Shown: positions 1-10,914 of the stretch, piece after piece
Layout of the letters: each line of letters starts with the position of its first letter
Numbering within the stretch: position 1 is the first letter of the stretch
Origin: Amorphophallus konjac
Taxonomy: Eukaryota > Streptophyta > Magnoliopsida > Alismatales > Araceae
NCBI GenBank assembly: GCA_022559845.1
Contig: CM040126.1
Span: 142,484,064-142,548,063, forward strand
Direction of reading: 5' to 3'
DNA: 64,000 nucleotides
The notes under the pieces: model-generated
Told to the model about the DNA's origin: nothing
Database searches by the model: none
The model's input: only the letters and a program-made list of their open reading frames with translations
Translations under genes and position numbers: made by a program

Positions 1-343
1 ACACATAAGATGAATGAACATAATAATTGATAAAAATCTTACTTTTATTGATAATAATGATCCAAAGTTACATAATTTCGACTCTTATTCCACTAGACTT
101 AAGAAAAAGGAAATTACATAACATGACTCAATAAAGACCAAAGTTACGTGATGACTCCAAACTAATTTAAAGACACCAAGACACTCTAAGTCTTCTCTCG
201 ATCATCAATCATCGCTCTTGGACCCATTGCTAGCATAATCCGAGTTTGACTCACTTGAACTTCCTGAAAAGATTAGGAAAATAGGTATGAGCACACTTGC
301 CCAATAGGTATCTTCGCATCAACATGGAAGCAAGCTTTAAATA
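1..343 (-). repeat. Chromovirus 3' LTR, fragment A
   Basis: Aligns by eye with 59745-60087 in the 5' LTR of the same element; both share the tract with the two 'atcatc' runs near 205-215 and the end 'caagctttaa'. The fragment stops where element I begins. Bases 339-343 (AAATA) are the left target duplication of element I. Confidence 0.88.
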
Positions 344-722
344 TGTTAGGGTGCTAGGCCCGGATACAGAGGGGGGGTGAATGTATCCTGTTAGAAATAA
401 TGCCCAAATAGAAAAAATAGATGCTAGGCAAATTCTGAAATTAAGCTAATTCGATTAAGCAAAATAACAAGCAGGTGGAGTGAGCCTATCCAAGCATCGA
501 GCGGAAGCAAATCAAGCAATCAAACCACTGCTCAATAGATTTTTTAGGTGGTTCGGTCCTCCAGACCTACATCCACCCCTCACTCCCAACCGGAGTGAGG
601 CTTCACTAGCAAACGCTAGAACCAAGCAGACTCAGTCTGCGAACAAGGTGCTGCCACACAGCTTGACCCGGGGAACAACCTCCCCTCTTCCTCCCAACCG
701 GAGGGACACCCCAAGTGACTCT
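344..722 (-). repeat. Element I 3' LTR, first part (U5 side)
   Basis: Nearly identical to 27399-27776. It holds the Sirevirus-type U5 hairpin region at 547-577. The break at 722 is the insertion of element III; bases 718-722 (ACTCT) are its left target duplication, repeated at 10066-10070. The LTR resumes at 10071. Confidence 0.9.
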
Positions 723-2138
723 TGTAGACACCCAATTTTAGCCGATAAATTGAGCATTTTCTTTGTTCTCCTAGTCGATGCCCCAATTGATTCTTAATTG
801 GTTGATTGTCTGGGATTTCTTCCCCTTTCTTGGCCCAATGCTTCAATTCCATACCTTGGATCTCGTCTCGAGTCTGGCATTCCCGCGCTATTTGTTCTTA
901 TCGCTTTCTTGTTCATAGCACGTTGTGGATCTAATTGAAATTATCCTTTGATCAGTTGTTATTTCTTGACATTTGATCATTATGACATCAATTTTGGGTG
1001 TTACTCTCCTTCAACATTTGATTAAATGACTGCCCAATGGGTTTTTCTCCATTTTTATACCATTTAATGGGCCTTTACCTGTTGCGCTATATCTCCATAG
1101 CGCGTTCTTCATTATCGCGCTATGGAAGTATAGCGCCTTATCAGACAGAGTCCCTCTCCAGGCCGGACTCCCTTATTTCGATTCGGAGGCCTTATTGGGT
1201 AAGTTGCTGACTGTGTTCCTTATCCAGGAAGGTTTCTAAACCTATCAGGAGTCTTTCCCCCTCATTAATCGGCAATATTACCTCGATTTGAGCCGCCAAG
1301 TCATCGGATTGAATCAAACTCCGACCTAGGGTTTGTGTTCGATCTTCTTCCTATAAATTCATCCCTTTGGCCGTCGTTTGAGGGGGATGCAACTCGAGTT
1401 ATTGACGAGGAGGAGGAAATACTCCGTGTACAATCGATAAATCCTCGCTCCTCGCATGTTCAAGGGAGTATTTAGGGCTTTTCCTTGTGTTTTTCCTCTT
1501 TCATCTTTCTTTTCCCCTCCGGATTTTTAATCTTTTCATAGCATTGCATCCTGATTTCAAAACACTCCTTTTACAAAATACATGCATACATACACACCAC
1601 ACCTGTCTTTTGCCCATTCATAGGGGTTTAAAAACCACCAAACCCCCAGGTAATCGAGCCCCCTTTTACATGCTTTTGATTAAGGATAAGGGCAGATTAT
1701 ACTCAAATCTCGATCTAATGGGCTTTATATTTGTTGTTTATGATTGTCCACAGGCACTGGAAGATTGATACGTGGAGCCCTTGCACCTTGGCCGGCCTTG
1801 GAGCAAGGAAGGAACGAATCCAAATAAACCCCGCTACCTGTCTTATATCGCGCTATACTAAGTTAGCGCGACCTGAAGAAGGCGCTGGGACGATATAGCG
1901 CGTTAATCTTCAGGCCCCCGGCTCCCCTTTATGGATTTCTGAGGTATGTAACATGCCCCGTCCTAATCTCTTATTGTTTGGCATGTTTCTAGCTTCAGTG
2001 GCGATCACGGATCTTGATTATTGCATATGATTTCCCCCTTTTTGTATCATTAATTGAGTGCTATATCCTCATCTTGTTTTAAAACAAAATCGCCATCTTT
2101 TATCAATTTGGGGGTTAATCATAAATTGCACATCTACA
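723..2138 (+). repeat. Element III 5' LTR
   Basis: 1416 bp, near-identical to 8653-10065. It contains inverted pairs of GCGCTAT and ATAGCGC around 1085-1136 and 1847-1905, and the short CGCGCTA-loop-TAGCGCG units would fold into hairpins. 'cctataaattc' near 1350 is a plausible TATA box. The 93-codon open frame at 1487-1768 recurs in the other LTR but shows no coding character. Confidence 0.9.
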
Positions 2139-2869
2139 AATTGGCGATCACGGTGGGACACTTTGTGCTACCACGTGCATTCTTCTTGTTGCCTGCTTAT
2201 CAGTATATCAGTGTGTGTGTTTATTGGATTTTGAGCCCTTCCCACTGTCGAGTATCGCGCTATGTGTCCATAGCGCCTCTGTAGATCGCGCTGTGGACAT
2301 ATAGCGCGATAATCACCAGAGGATATATTCACCTACATCCTCTGTCGGGGTTCTGATTGCCATCTTCTCTGGTTGCATCATTGTATACTTCCTGTTGTAT
2401 ATTCACTCCTTTCATCTATTTTCCTTTTATTGTGCTAGTTTAGATTTTTCTTCCATAGCGTTGCATTCATCCTTGCATTTGGTTTGAGAGACCTCCTCTC
2501 TCTACATTAGGATTCCACACACCCCCTTGGTGAAGGAAGGACCCTCCATTGAGCATTCCGTCTCTTTGGATTGGAAGTTCCTAAACCAAGCCTCCATAAG
2601 TCCCCGCACCCGTGGATTCCCTCACGGACGCCGGGCAGGTTGTACCCTTTCGAAGTCCCGAATTAGTTGGCCTATACGTGGTGAGAGAGTGTTCCTAGTT
2701 GGCACTGGAGTTAAATCTCATTTTGAAACTAGACTCCCCCCCCTTGTGTGAATCATTCAAAACTTTGCTAAAAATCATTAATTCACCAAGGTTTAAACAA
2801 ATAAAAATCAAGGTAACCATTCCAACTTGTGTGTTTCTTTGCAAATTGTTTGCACATTAAACTGCTTGA
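2139..2869 (+). other. Element III primer site and untranslated leader
   Basis: The primer-binding region starts right after the LTR at about 2140 (TTGGCGATCACGGTGGGAC). The matching tRNA cannot be named with certainty; an Arg-type tRNA is a guess from the TGGCGA start used by Tat-type elements. Two more hairpins of the GCGCTAT/ATAGCGC type lie at about 2250-2312, so the motif continues outside the LTR. The remaining leader up to the ATG at 2870 has no feature I can name. Confidence 0.6.
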
Positions 2870-5323
2870 ATGGCTTACTTTGATAGACAAAATAACATGT
2901 TCAATTCAATTAATGTTCATGAGGATGCACAATCTAGCACATCTTATAATCCTCAATTTCAACATGTTCATCAAAATTCTCACCATTCTTTTAAAGGGCC
3001 ACGTCCTCATTCTTATGGTCATGCCCGACCCACGGGCAATGTCCATTCTCATGGTCCACCTACTCAATTTCAGGCCACTATTCCCTCGGGACCGTCTCCT
3101 CCCAATGACGAGAAGGTCTCTCGAATCATCCATGCATTAGATCATCTTACCCCTCAACAGATCCAAGCCCTTAAGGCTGCCGTTGAGGGTACATCTCATG
3201 CATCTCCCCCTCTTTCCAATTCTATACGGGTGGCCCATCACCCACCTCCTTCCAATTCTATTCGGGTGACCCATCACCCATCTCCCTCCAATTCTACACG
3301 GGTGGCCCATCACCCATCTCCTTCTTCTATTCCTATTCGGGTAGCCCATTACCCATCTCCTCCTATTCACACTCCTCCTCGGGTGGTCCGACACCCGCCT
3401 CCTTCTATTCCTCCTCCCTCACGGCCCCAAGGCCCATTTACTCCTTGCAACCCGGCCCGTTCGGGTTCTTTTACGGGTCATCCCGTCAACTCCCCTCCAC
3501 GGCCTTTTTATGCGGCCCCTCCTCCTTCAAGGCCCTGCCAACCCTCGGTTGTTCAAGTCACACCCCTCCAGCAAACTCTCCTCGATAAGATTATTTCGAT
3601 GGAGGAACAAATAAAGAGGGTCACGGCTCCTCCTACTCCAGTCAATCCTCTCCATGCCGCTTTGGATGAGATTACAAAGATGGAGAGAGAATGGAAGGAT
3701 AGGATGGACGACTACGGCGTTGATATTCCAAGCGAGCAAGAACCGGCAATTGAAGAATACGAGCCGGTATATGATGATGAAGCTCCGCAGGCACCCCTTT
3801 TGAGTTTCCTTAATTTCCCGCTCCCCCCACTATCATTTGATGAACCCCCTGCTCAGGACGAAGCCACCGTCCCCGATCCAACCCCCATTTATGAGACTAA
3901 CTGGTGTTACGATGATGGGTCGATACTTCAATCACCCACACCGGCACATTTTGAGTCCCCCTTTTCCATTAACCCTCCACCAACTACACCTACACCCACT
4001 ATACCATCAACCTTCACACCATTAGCCACCGCTGAGCCTTCCATTATAAAACCTCCACCTATTAAGTCATTAACCTCCACATCGGCCTACGCCAAGCCTA
4101 CCACTGAACCTCCTCCAATTGACCTACCATTACCACCGCCTCAACCCACATTGCCTATTCCTCCACCATATAGCCTTACGCCTTTACCCATGGTTAGTCC
4201 TGAGCAGGATCCACCACTTTTCACACCCGAGCCAATCCCGACTGCTTCCGAGCAAGGGGAGAAACTCGACGTGTTTGAACCTCCGCCCCTATTCACCCAT
4301 TTGCCAACACCTTCCATTATAACTCCACCGTCCACGGAGCCTTCCGCCTTCGCCTCACCTCCCTTTGTTACTCGGAAGGGGCGTGCTTCTGCAGCTACTT
4401 ACGCCAAGGATAAGCAAGAGCCGGGCAAGAAGACTTTGGCCACGACTGTGCCATTCAAGATGCAAGAATTCATTTACCGGATGCCAATCCGGGTTATTGT
4501 GCCAAGCATGGTCGAAGAAGCCAAGTCATCGCCGTTGCTCAATAGATGCCAAGCGTTGACGCCGTTTGAAGGCCGGGCAGGGCACCCTTTGTTCAAACCT
4601 TCGAATTCCGAATTCATTTACAAGGGGCGAATGCCCATTTTATTCAACATTCCGTATTCATCACCATCAATGGGCATGGTGATGCTTCATGTTCCAACTC
4701 TACGACTCCCTCACCTTATTGATCTTCGCTTTCCAAGGGGGTTGTCATTTATTGAAGCTTCCTTTATTGGGCCGATTGGTCGTACATGTTCACTGTCGTG
4801 GAGGGGCAATTGTCTTAAGGGGCCGTCCCCTATATCTTCCACTCTTGTTCATTCAACTTCATCCATATCCATTTCAATCACTTTTCCTTCATGGGCCACT
4901 CCCAGGGGAAAGAGGAGGACCTCTCCTTCTCACCCTTCACCTTCTTCTTGTTTTCGTCTTCTGTCATGCATTCATTCTATTCACTGCATTCATTACATCC
5001 ATCATTTTACATACATTTGCACCTCCTGCTTCCCGGGTTTCCAAACCCGTATCTTCCCCGCCTTCCGGTACCTCCGGATATTCCGCATTTCCCATCTTAT
5101 TCATCTTCATCCTTTTGTCCACTCTCCTTGGGGCATCGCGTCCCCTTTCCTGCTACTTCCCTGGAACCTCCAGGAGTCTTATTCCTCCTCTTTGGGCATC
5201 TCGCCCTTTCTGATTCTATTCCTCCGGAACCTCCGGACTTTCCCCTCGGGCATCGCGCCCCTTTCCACCTTCCTCCTCCGGAACCCCCAGATTCTCCACC
5301 TGATTGTCTTCGTCTTTTCCTAG
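2870..5323 (+). CDS. Element III proline-rich ORF, structural protein of unknown type
   Basis: An 817-codon open frame starts at the ATG at 2870. Residues about 1-90 are rich in His, Gln, Asn and Ser. A predicted helix LTPQQIQALKAAVEG starts near residue 93. Residues about 114-177 are a degenerate tandem repeat of the type HHPPPSNSIRVA. A charged, probably helical stretch with MEEQIKRV and ITKMEREWKDR lies around 238-275, followed by an acidic patch. About 290-480 is rich in Pro, Thr and Ser, and a basic segment RKGRASAATYAKDKQ lies near 501. I see no CCHC knuckle, no standard gag fold and no enzyme motif. It sits where Tat-type elements carry gag or an extra ORF, so a divergent Gag is possible. 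Beyond about residue 605 coding character fades, and an in-frame repeat appears instead in another frame (4891-5904), which suggests a frameshift between about 4680 and 5125. Confidence 0.55.
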   Translation: MAYFDRQNNMFNSINVHEDAQSSTSYNPQFQHVHQNSHHSFKGPRPHSYGHARPTGNVHSHGPPTQFQATIPSGPSPPNDEKVSRIIHALDHLTPQQIQALKAAVEGTSHASPPLSNSIRVAHHPPPSNSIRVTHHPSPSNSTRVAHHPSPSSIPIRVAHYPSPPIHTPPRVVRHPPPSIPPPSRPQGPFTPCNPARSGSFTGHPVNSPPRPFYAAPPPSRPCQPSVVQVTPLQQTLLDKIISMEEQIKRVTAPPTPVNPLHAALDEITKMEREWKDRMDDYGVDIPSEQEPAIEEYEPVYDDEAPQAPLLSFLNFPLPPLSFDEPPAQDEATVPDPTPIYETNWCYDDGSILQSPTPAHFESPFSINPPPTTPTPTIPSTFTPLATAEPSIIKPPPIKSLTSTSAYAKPTTEPPPIDLPLPPPQPTLPIPPPYSLTPLPMVSPEQDPPLFTPEPIPTASEQGEKLDVFEPPPLFTHLPTPSIITPPSTEPSAFASPPFVTRKGRASAATYAKDKQEPGKKTLATTVPFKMQEFIYRMPIRVIVPSMVEEAKSSPLLNRCQALTPFEGRAGHPLFKPSNSEFIYKGRMPILFNIPYSSPSMGMVMLHVPTLRLPHLIDLRFPRGLSFIEASFIGPIGRTCSLSWRGNCLKGPSPISSTLVHSTSSISISITFPSWATPRGKRRTSPSHPSPSSCFRLLSCIHSIHCIHYIHHFTYICTSCFPGFQTRIFPAFRYLRIFRISHLIHLHPFVHSPWGIASPFLLLPWNLQESYSSSLGISPFLILFLRNLRTFPSGIAPLSTFLLRNPQILHLIVFVFS
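3214..3400 (+). repeat. Tandem repeat of about 45 bp inside the element III ORF
   Basis: About four diverging units, each containing a form of 'cgggtggcccatcaccca'. The repeat stays in the reading frame and encodes the SIRVAHHPPPSN-like peptide repeat, so it grew by in-frame duplication. Confidence 0.8.
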
Positions 5324-5904
5324 GGCATCACGCCCCTTTCTATATGCTTCCTCCGGAACCTCCGGATTCTTCCCTTGTCCTTTCAGGGCATCGCGCCCCT
5401 TTCCCGGTTATTCCTCCGGAACCTCCGTATTCTCCATCTGATTCTCTCTATCTTTCCCCCAGGCACGACGCCCCCTTCCATCTTCTCCCTCTTGATTTCA
5501 TTCCTCCGGAACCTCCGGACTTATCTCTCGGGCATCGCGGCCCTTTCCATTTTCTCCCTACATTTCCTCCGGACCCTCCATCTTTCCTTCGACTCATCTT
5601 TCTGATTTTCCAGGACATCACATCTTTCATTTTTTTCTTCCTTTTCCATCATTTTTTTCCCTATTTCTCCCCAGGGCATCGCATCCCTTCTTTCAATATT
5701 CCTCCGGAGCCTCCGGATTCCTCCTATCATGATTCTCCTCCTCTGCCTCCGGACCCTCCGGATCCACCTCTTTCCATCTACCAATTTCTTCTTCTGATTC
5801 CTCCTAATTCTGGGTCTGACCCAACTTCTTCCACATCCACTGCTTTGGGCATTTGCCCTTTCTTCCATTGTTTTAGAGGCTTTAGTCCTCACTCCACCTC
5901 CTAA
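4891..5904 (+). CDS. Element III second open frame with PPEPPD/GHRAPF repeats
   Basis: A 337-codon open frame in a different phase from the 2870 ORF; it may be the original C-terminus of that protein after a frameshift. From about 5125 to 5770 the DNA repeats with a unit of roughly 60-80 bp, encoding GHRAPFHLPPPEPPDS-like peptides about seven times. The peptide period is clean only in this frame, which argues that this frame was the translated one when the repeats formed. The stop is TAA at 5902-5904. The Phe-rich, hydrophobic opening (about 4891-5020) looks non-coding, so the ATG at 4891 is probably not a true start. No known domain is recognised. Confidence 0.4.
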   Translation: MGHSQGKEEDLSFSPFTFFLFSSSVMHSFYSLHSLHPSFYIHLHLLLPGFPNPYLPRLPVPPDIPHFPSYSSSSFCPLSLGHRVPFPATSLEPPGVLFLLFGHLALSDSIPPEPPDFPLGHRAPFHLPPPEPPDSPPDCLRLFLGHHAPFYMLPPEPPDSSLVLSGHRAPFPVIPPEPPYSPSDSLYLSPRHDAPFHLLPLDFIPPEPPDLSLGHRGPFHFLPTFPPDPPSFLRLIFLIFQDITSFIFFFLFHHFFPYFSPGHRIPSFNIPPEPPDSSYHDSPPLPPDPPDPPLSIYQFLLLIPPNSGSDPTSSTSTALGICPFFHCFRGFSPHSTS

Positions 5905-8652
5905 TTTTCCGCTTCTTTTGTAAACTGTTCCTTGTAATCAGGGTCTCCGCGCCTTAATAAGGGAGTTCTAGCCCTTATCTCTTTTCCTTTTCCCCTTATT
6001 CGTCTGAGTCTGGTTTGAGCACCACTCATTCTCGTTAAGCCACTCCCAAAATCCTTTGCTTCCAATCCTTTTGACTGCCAAAGAGGATAAATCCCATGAT
6101 GATTAACCTCGCCTCTGACAGCTGCTTCTACAAAGGTTGCAAGGTAACATTTTGGCGTAAGTAAGCATTTTTATAATATCATCTCCCCATTTCTTCACGC
6201 ATGATTTTCAAAAGAAAGTGCTTCTTAACAAGATTAAGAGTGTTGTTTTAAACCTTTATCTTAGGCTTTTGCTTAATTAAATCATTCTCAAAAAAGAGTC
6301 TTTAGACTTGCTATGCAGCATCTTTGGTTATAAAAACCCTACACTGGGAATTCAACATTCTCTCCCTGCTTGTTTAAGAGTAACCCTTAGCTGGGCACCT
6401 CACACACTTCACGGCGTCCTTAGCCGGCTCCTTTGGTTAAAACACCGTCCCTACTTTGGCCATGCCATGAGTATATCTAAAAGTCTTTTCTCTTCTTCAC
6501 TCGGCCGAATGCAGGGGCAAGAGACTGACGGATGAGATGACCAACCTTGGTAATCCCCAATACGAGAGGAGTCTCAAATAGGGGCAGTCCTGACCCAAAC
6601 TAAACATGAATTTCATGATATACATCTCGCCAAAAGGGCTATTATGAAAATCAAAATTTCGAAAAAAAAGCAAGATAGTGAATTATGGCATGACAAGAGT
6701 GGCAAAGTCCCCGCAGGGAAAACCCTGGTCGTACGCATGTCAAGGGTCTGAAAATCAAAGGCACAAAGCCCCGGCACAACAGACTACCTCTTTGAAGGGA
6801 ACACCTTGGAAGGAATTCAAGTCCTGATATCTCCCATCCTGCATAAAGCTTATCTCCATTTATTCTTCTCTTCTCCCTCTAAGACCGAATGTTTCTCGGG
6901 TATGGCCTTGGTAGGGGCACCGTTGATCAAAGACGGTCGGTTATAGGGCGCCACCCTTCAATGCACGCCCGACTTTGGGAAATTTTAGCGAAAGGGGAGG
7001 GAACGAGGACCCCTAGCCAGTGGTTTAAAACACCCTTTGATGCTGCTTTAGCAATGTCTAACCAAAATCAAACAAAAAATTGAATATTTCTTGTCCAAAA
7101 TCTATAAAAATTTGAATACCTTTCTCAAAACTTCACAAAAATTTGCATATTGATCAAAACTCATAAAAATTTGAATATCTTTTTCAAAACTCATAAAAAT
7201 TTGCATATTCCAAAACTCCATAAAAATTTGCATATTTCCAAAATCCAAAAATTTGCATTGTATTTTCTGATGGTGTTTTGCAGGAACAGCTTTGCAGAGA
7301 CCAAAAGCACGGGATGGGTCCTCTCTCCACTCATTGCTATCAATCTATTGATTCTTCCCAATATTCTCATGACATGCCACCCAGGGGCATCATCTCCTTA
7401 TATCATTCTGATTATCATATCTCATGATTGTTCATCTCCAAATCTTTCAATCAACTCCTGCTCGTTTCATCTGATTACTCCGCCAATGGGCATTATCAGA
7501 TCCTGATTATTTAACTCCAAAACTTGATTAGCCAGATTGTCATCCTCATGACAAACAACAACAAATAATGATGCTTTGCTATGCCATGCCATGATTTAAC
7601 TTATGCTGTTCACGATATATGCTATGATTGGTTGCTTTGATTCATGCTATGCTTGCTACGCTTCAATGCCTTATTCATTGCTTGTTATATCTTGGCTGAT
7701 GAATTTTTGAGCGCAGGATAAGAAGCTCTTGGTCACGCCGACTGGGCATCATCATCAAAGTCCCACGGTGCTTGCAGCTCATTTCCCAGTTCCCATGCTT
7801 ATTGCTCCACCATCTCCCCCTGTATGCATTCTACTATATGTTATTACACTATTAGATTATATCAAGGACCTTGTGGCTTTGGTAAATCTGGGATTTGAGT
7901 TCCCCTTCATCAAAAACAATGATGATTCCAGAGGCATCTTAGTCACACGGATAGGCCGTTGAGCCGTCCAAGGCTGGGGACGATGGTTCCTTTTTGCGAA
8001 TTGGTGCGTGGATAAACGGGCTTCGGCTTAGTATCAGCTCGCAGAATCGGTTTCTTGACCCAGTCTGGGCAGTTTAACAATATTATCCTTGATTATTCTA
8101 TATTTTTCGTTTGATTTAATTTTCCCTTTAAACCCAGCATGCATTCATGTAGGAATTTGAAACAATTGTTGAAAAATCATTCTGATAAGCTGTTTTGAGG
8201 GTCAAATTGATCTTGATCTTCAATGTGAGATATTCCATGCCGAATTGAGTCCTCAGTTCGTTTTGTCGCTGTTCTGGGTCATTTTCTCGAAAGCTCCTTG
8301 TTTGGATTTTTATCATCTTATTTTCAAACTTTCCCCTTTGATCCACCTTGGCTGCAGCACGTCCACTGGCTGGTAACCGCTCCCCAATGGTGAAATCTAC
8401 AGGTTTGTGACCTGAGGTACTTCCACCGCGTTGGAAGTTGATCATTTATTTTATCTCCTTCGTGCACCGCGTGCGCATCTCTCCTTTTATCCAAACATTG
8501 TTGATTTCCTTGAATTTCCCGAGATTTGCTTCATCTCGTGCTTTTGATTTGATTCTCATCAAGTGATGTTGATTGCGTGTCTCATCACACCTTGGCATCT
8601 ACTTTTCAGTTTGCTACGCTCCCTTGCAAAGCAGACGCCAAGGCGGGGCATC
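5905..8652 (+). other. Element III 3' non-coding region and polypurine tract
   Basis: 2.7 kb without convincing ORFs where a complete element would carry pol. At 7090-7255 a short A/T-rich motif (forms of 'cataaaaatttgcatat') repeats about six times. The purine-rich stretch 'gccaaggcggggcatc' directly before the second LTR (8637-8652) is the likely plus-strand primer site. Nothing else is recognised. Confidence 0.6.
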
Positions 8653-10065
8653 TGTAGACACCCAATTTTAGCCGATAAATTGAGCATTTTCTTTGTTCTC
8701 CTAGTCGATGCCCCAATTGATTCTTAATTGGTTGATTGTCTGGGATTTCTTCCCCTTTCTTGGCCCAATGCTTCAATTCCATACCTTGGATCTCGTCTCG
8801 AGTCTGGCATTCCCGCGCTATTTGTTCTTATCGCTTTCTTGTTCATAGCACGTTGTGGATCTAATTGAAATTATCCTTTGATCAGTTGTTATTTCTTGAC
8901 ATTTGATCATTATGACATCAATTTTGGGTGTTACTCTCCTTCAACATTTGATTAAATGACTGCCCAATGGGTTTTTCTCCGTTTTTATACCATTTAATGG
9001 GCCTTTACCTGTTGCGCTATATCTCCATAGCGCGTTCTTCATTATCGCGCTATGGAAGTATAGCGCCTTATCAGACAGAGTCCCTCTCTAGGCCGGACTC
9101 CCTTATTTCGATTCGGAGGCCTTATTGGGTAAGTTGCTGACTGTGTTCCTTATCCAGGAAGGTTTCTAAACCTATCAGGAGTCTTTCCCCCTCATTAATC
9201 GGCAATATTACCTCGATTTGAGCCGCCAAGTCATCGGATTGAATCAAACTCCGACCTAGGGTTTGTGTTCGATCTTCTTCCTATAAATTCATCCCTTTGG
9301 CCGTCGTTTGAGGGGGATGCAACTCGAGTTATTGACGAGGAGGAGGAAATACTCCGTGTACAATCGATAAATCCTCGCTCCTCGCACGTTCAAGGGAGTA
9401 TTTAGGGCTTTTCCTTGTGTTTTTCCTCTTTCATCTTTCTTTTCCCCTCCGGATTTTTAATCTTTTCATAGCATTGCATCCTGATTTCAAAACACTCCTT
9501 TTACAAAATACATGCATACATACACACCACACCTGTCTTTTGCCCATTCATAGGGGTTTAAACACCAAACCCCCAGGTAATCGAGCCCCCTTTTACATGC
9601 TTTTGATTAAGGATAAGGGCAGATTATACTCAAATCTCGATCTAATGGGCTTTATATTTGTTGTTTATGATTGTCCACAGGCAATGGAAGATTGATACGT
9701 GGAGCCCTTGCACCTTGGCCGGCCTTGGAGCAAGGAAGGAACGAATCCAAATAAACCCCGCTACCTGTCTTATATCGCGCTATACTAAGTTAGCGCGACC
9801 TGAAGAAGGCGCTGGGACGATATAGCGCGTTAATCTTCAGGCCCCCGGCTCCCCTTTATGGATTTCTGAGGTATGTAACATGCCCCGTCCTAATCTCTTA
9901 TTGTTTGGCATGTTTCTAGCTTCAGTGGCGATCACGGATCTTGATTATTGCATATGATTTCCCCCTTTTTGTATCATTAATTGAGTGCTATATCCTCATC
10001 TTGTTTTAAAACAAAATCGCCATCTTTTATCAATTTGGGGGTTAATCATAAATTGCACATCTACA
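8653..10065 (+). repeat. Element III 3' LTR
   Basis: 1413 bp, same ends and inner motifs as 723-2138, including GCGCTAT/ATAGCGC hairpins near 9014-9066 and 9775-9830. It is followed by ACTCT (10066-10070), the right target duplication, after which the element I LTR continues. Confidence 0.9.
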
Positions 10066-10760
10066 ACTCTCAGCCACTTGGAAACCAGAGACCGAAGTCT
10101 CTCTTCCTCCAGACCGGAGGGAACCCACCAGTGACTCCCCGTCACCAGCAAACCAGAGGTCGCAGACCTCTCTTCCTCCAGACCAGGAGGGACACCTAGA
10201 CTTGCAACCCACAAGCCCAGAACCGGAGATCAGATCTCCCTTCTCCTGAGTCCACAGGAGGAACCCGACCTCACTACTGAGAATCGGAAGAACAAGGATA
10301 ACCAAATGAAAAAGGAAAAATAAAAACACGAAATGAAAATAACTTCAGCAAACAGAAAGCTAAAAAATGAAATGCACACTGTGGCTCTCAACGGAGCTGA
10401 TTGGCCTGGATCTGATCCACGGTCTAGTAGGAACTTCTTCTGCTACTTCTCTTCTTCTTCTTCTCAACTCACGATCTCTCTTTCCTTCTCTGCTCTCCTT
10501 TTCTCTCTCACTGTCTTTCTCTTTTCTTTCAGTCCTCATGAGCTCTCTCTCTCTCCCTATCTCTCTTTCTTTCTCCTCTGCTCTTCTTTTCTCTCACGCT
10601 ATTCTCTCCTTCTTCTCTGCAACCCTTTTTCTTTTGCCGGCTTACTCTTCTTCTATTTATTCTTCTTCTCTTTTTCTTCCTCTTTTCTTTTTCTGGATCG
10701 AAGGGCTTTTCGCTCTCCAGGCTTCTTCTTCGATCAGTCTTCTACAGAGGATGAAGACTC

Positions 10761-10878
10761 GTATATATAGAATCAGCAGCAGCACACTGGGTGAGTGTGG
10801 CTTCCACGTTTCCTGCCCTAGAAATTCGGACCACGTGGTAGCATCCTGGTTCACGAGCCAGGCACCTCGGATCACGTG
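10761..10878 (-). promoter_or_regulatory. Element I LTR core promoter: two G-boxes and a TATA box
   Basis: On the minus strand CACGTG occurs at 10873-10878 and 10832-10837, followed by CTATATATAC at 10761-10770. A GA-rich transcribed leader should start about 30 bp further on. The same order recurs in the other LTR of this element (28582 to 28466) and in elements II and IV. G-boxes bind plant bZIP and bHLH factors; their use here is inferred. Confidence 0.65.
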
Positions 10879-10914
10879 CCCATCAATTCAACGACATTTG
10901 ACCAGCAGGACTCA

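Larger units (their letters stand above)
723..10065 (+). mobile_element. Element III: non-autonomous Tat/Ogre-like LTR retrotransposon
   Basis: Two direct LTRs of about 1.4 kb (723-2138 and 8653-10065), each starting TGTAGACACCC and ending CATCTACA, flank 6.5 kb of internal sequence. The target duplication ACTCT is perfect. After the first LTR comes TTGGCGATCACGG, which resembles the TGGCGA-type primer site of plant Tat-lineage gypsy elements rather than the Met type of all other elements here. The inside has one long proline-rich ORF and no recognisable protease, RT, RNase H or integrase, so the element is non-autonomous. The LTRs differ at few visible sites (for example 982 C/T and an 'aa' indel near 1629), so the insertion is young. 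Lineage is tentative. Confidence 0.82.

Noticed and set aside
3137..3394. Minus-strand frame rich in Arg/Met/Gly opposite the element III ORF
   Set aside because: Mirror of the in-frame tandem repeat on the plus strand, which carries the longer and better-composed ORF.
8128..8445. 105-codon minus-strand frame near the end of element III
   Set aside because: Opposite to element orientation, no domain and no support; kept as non-coding.
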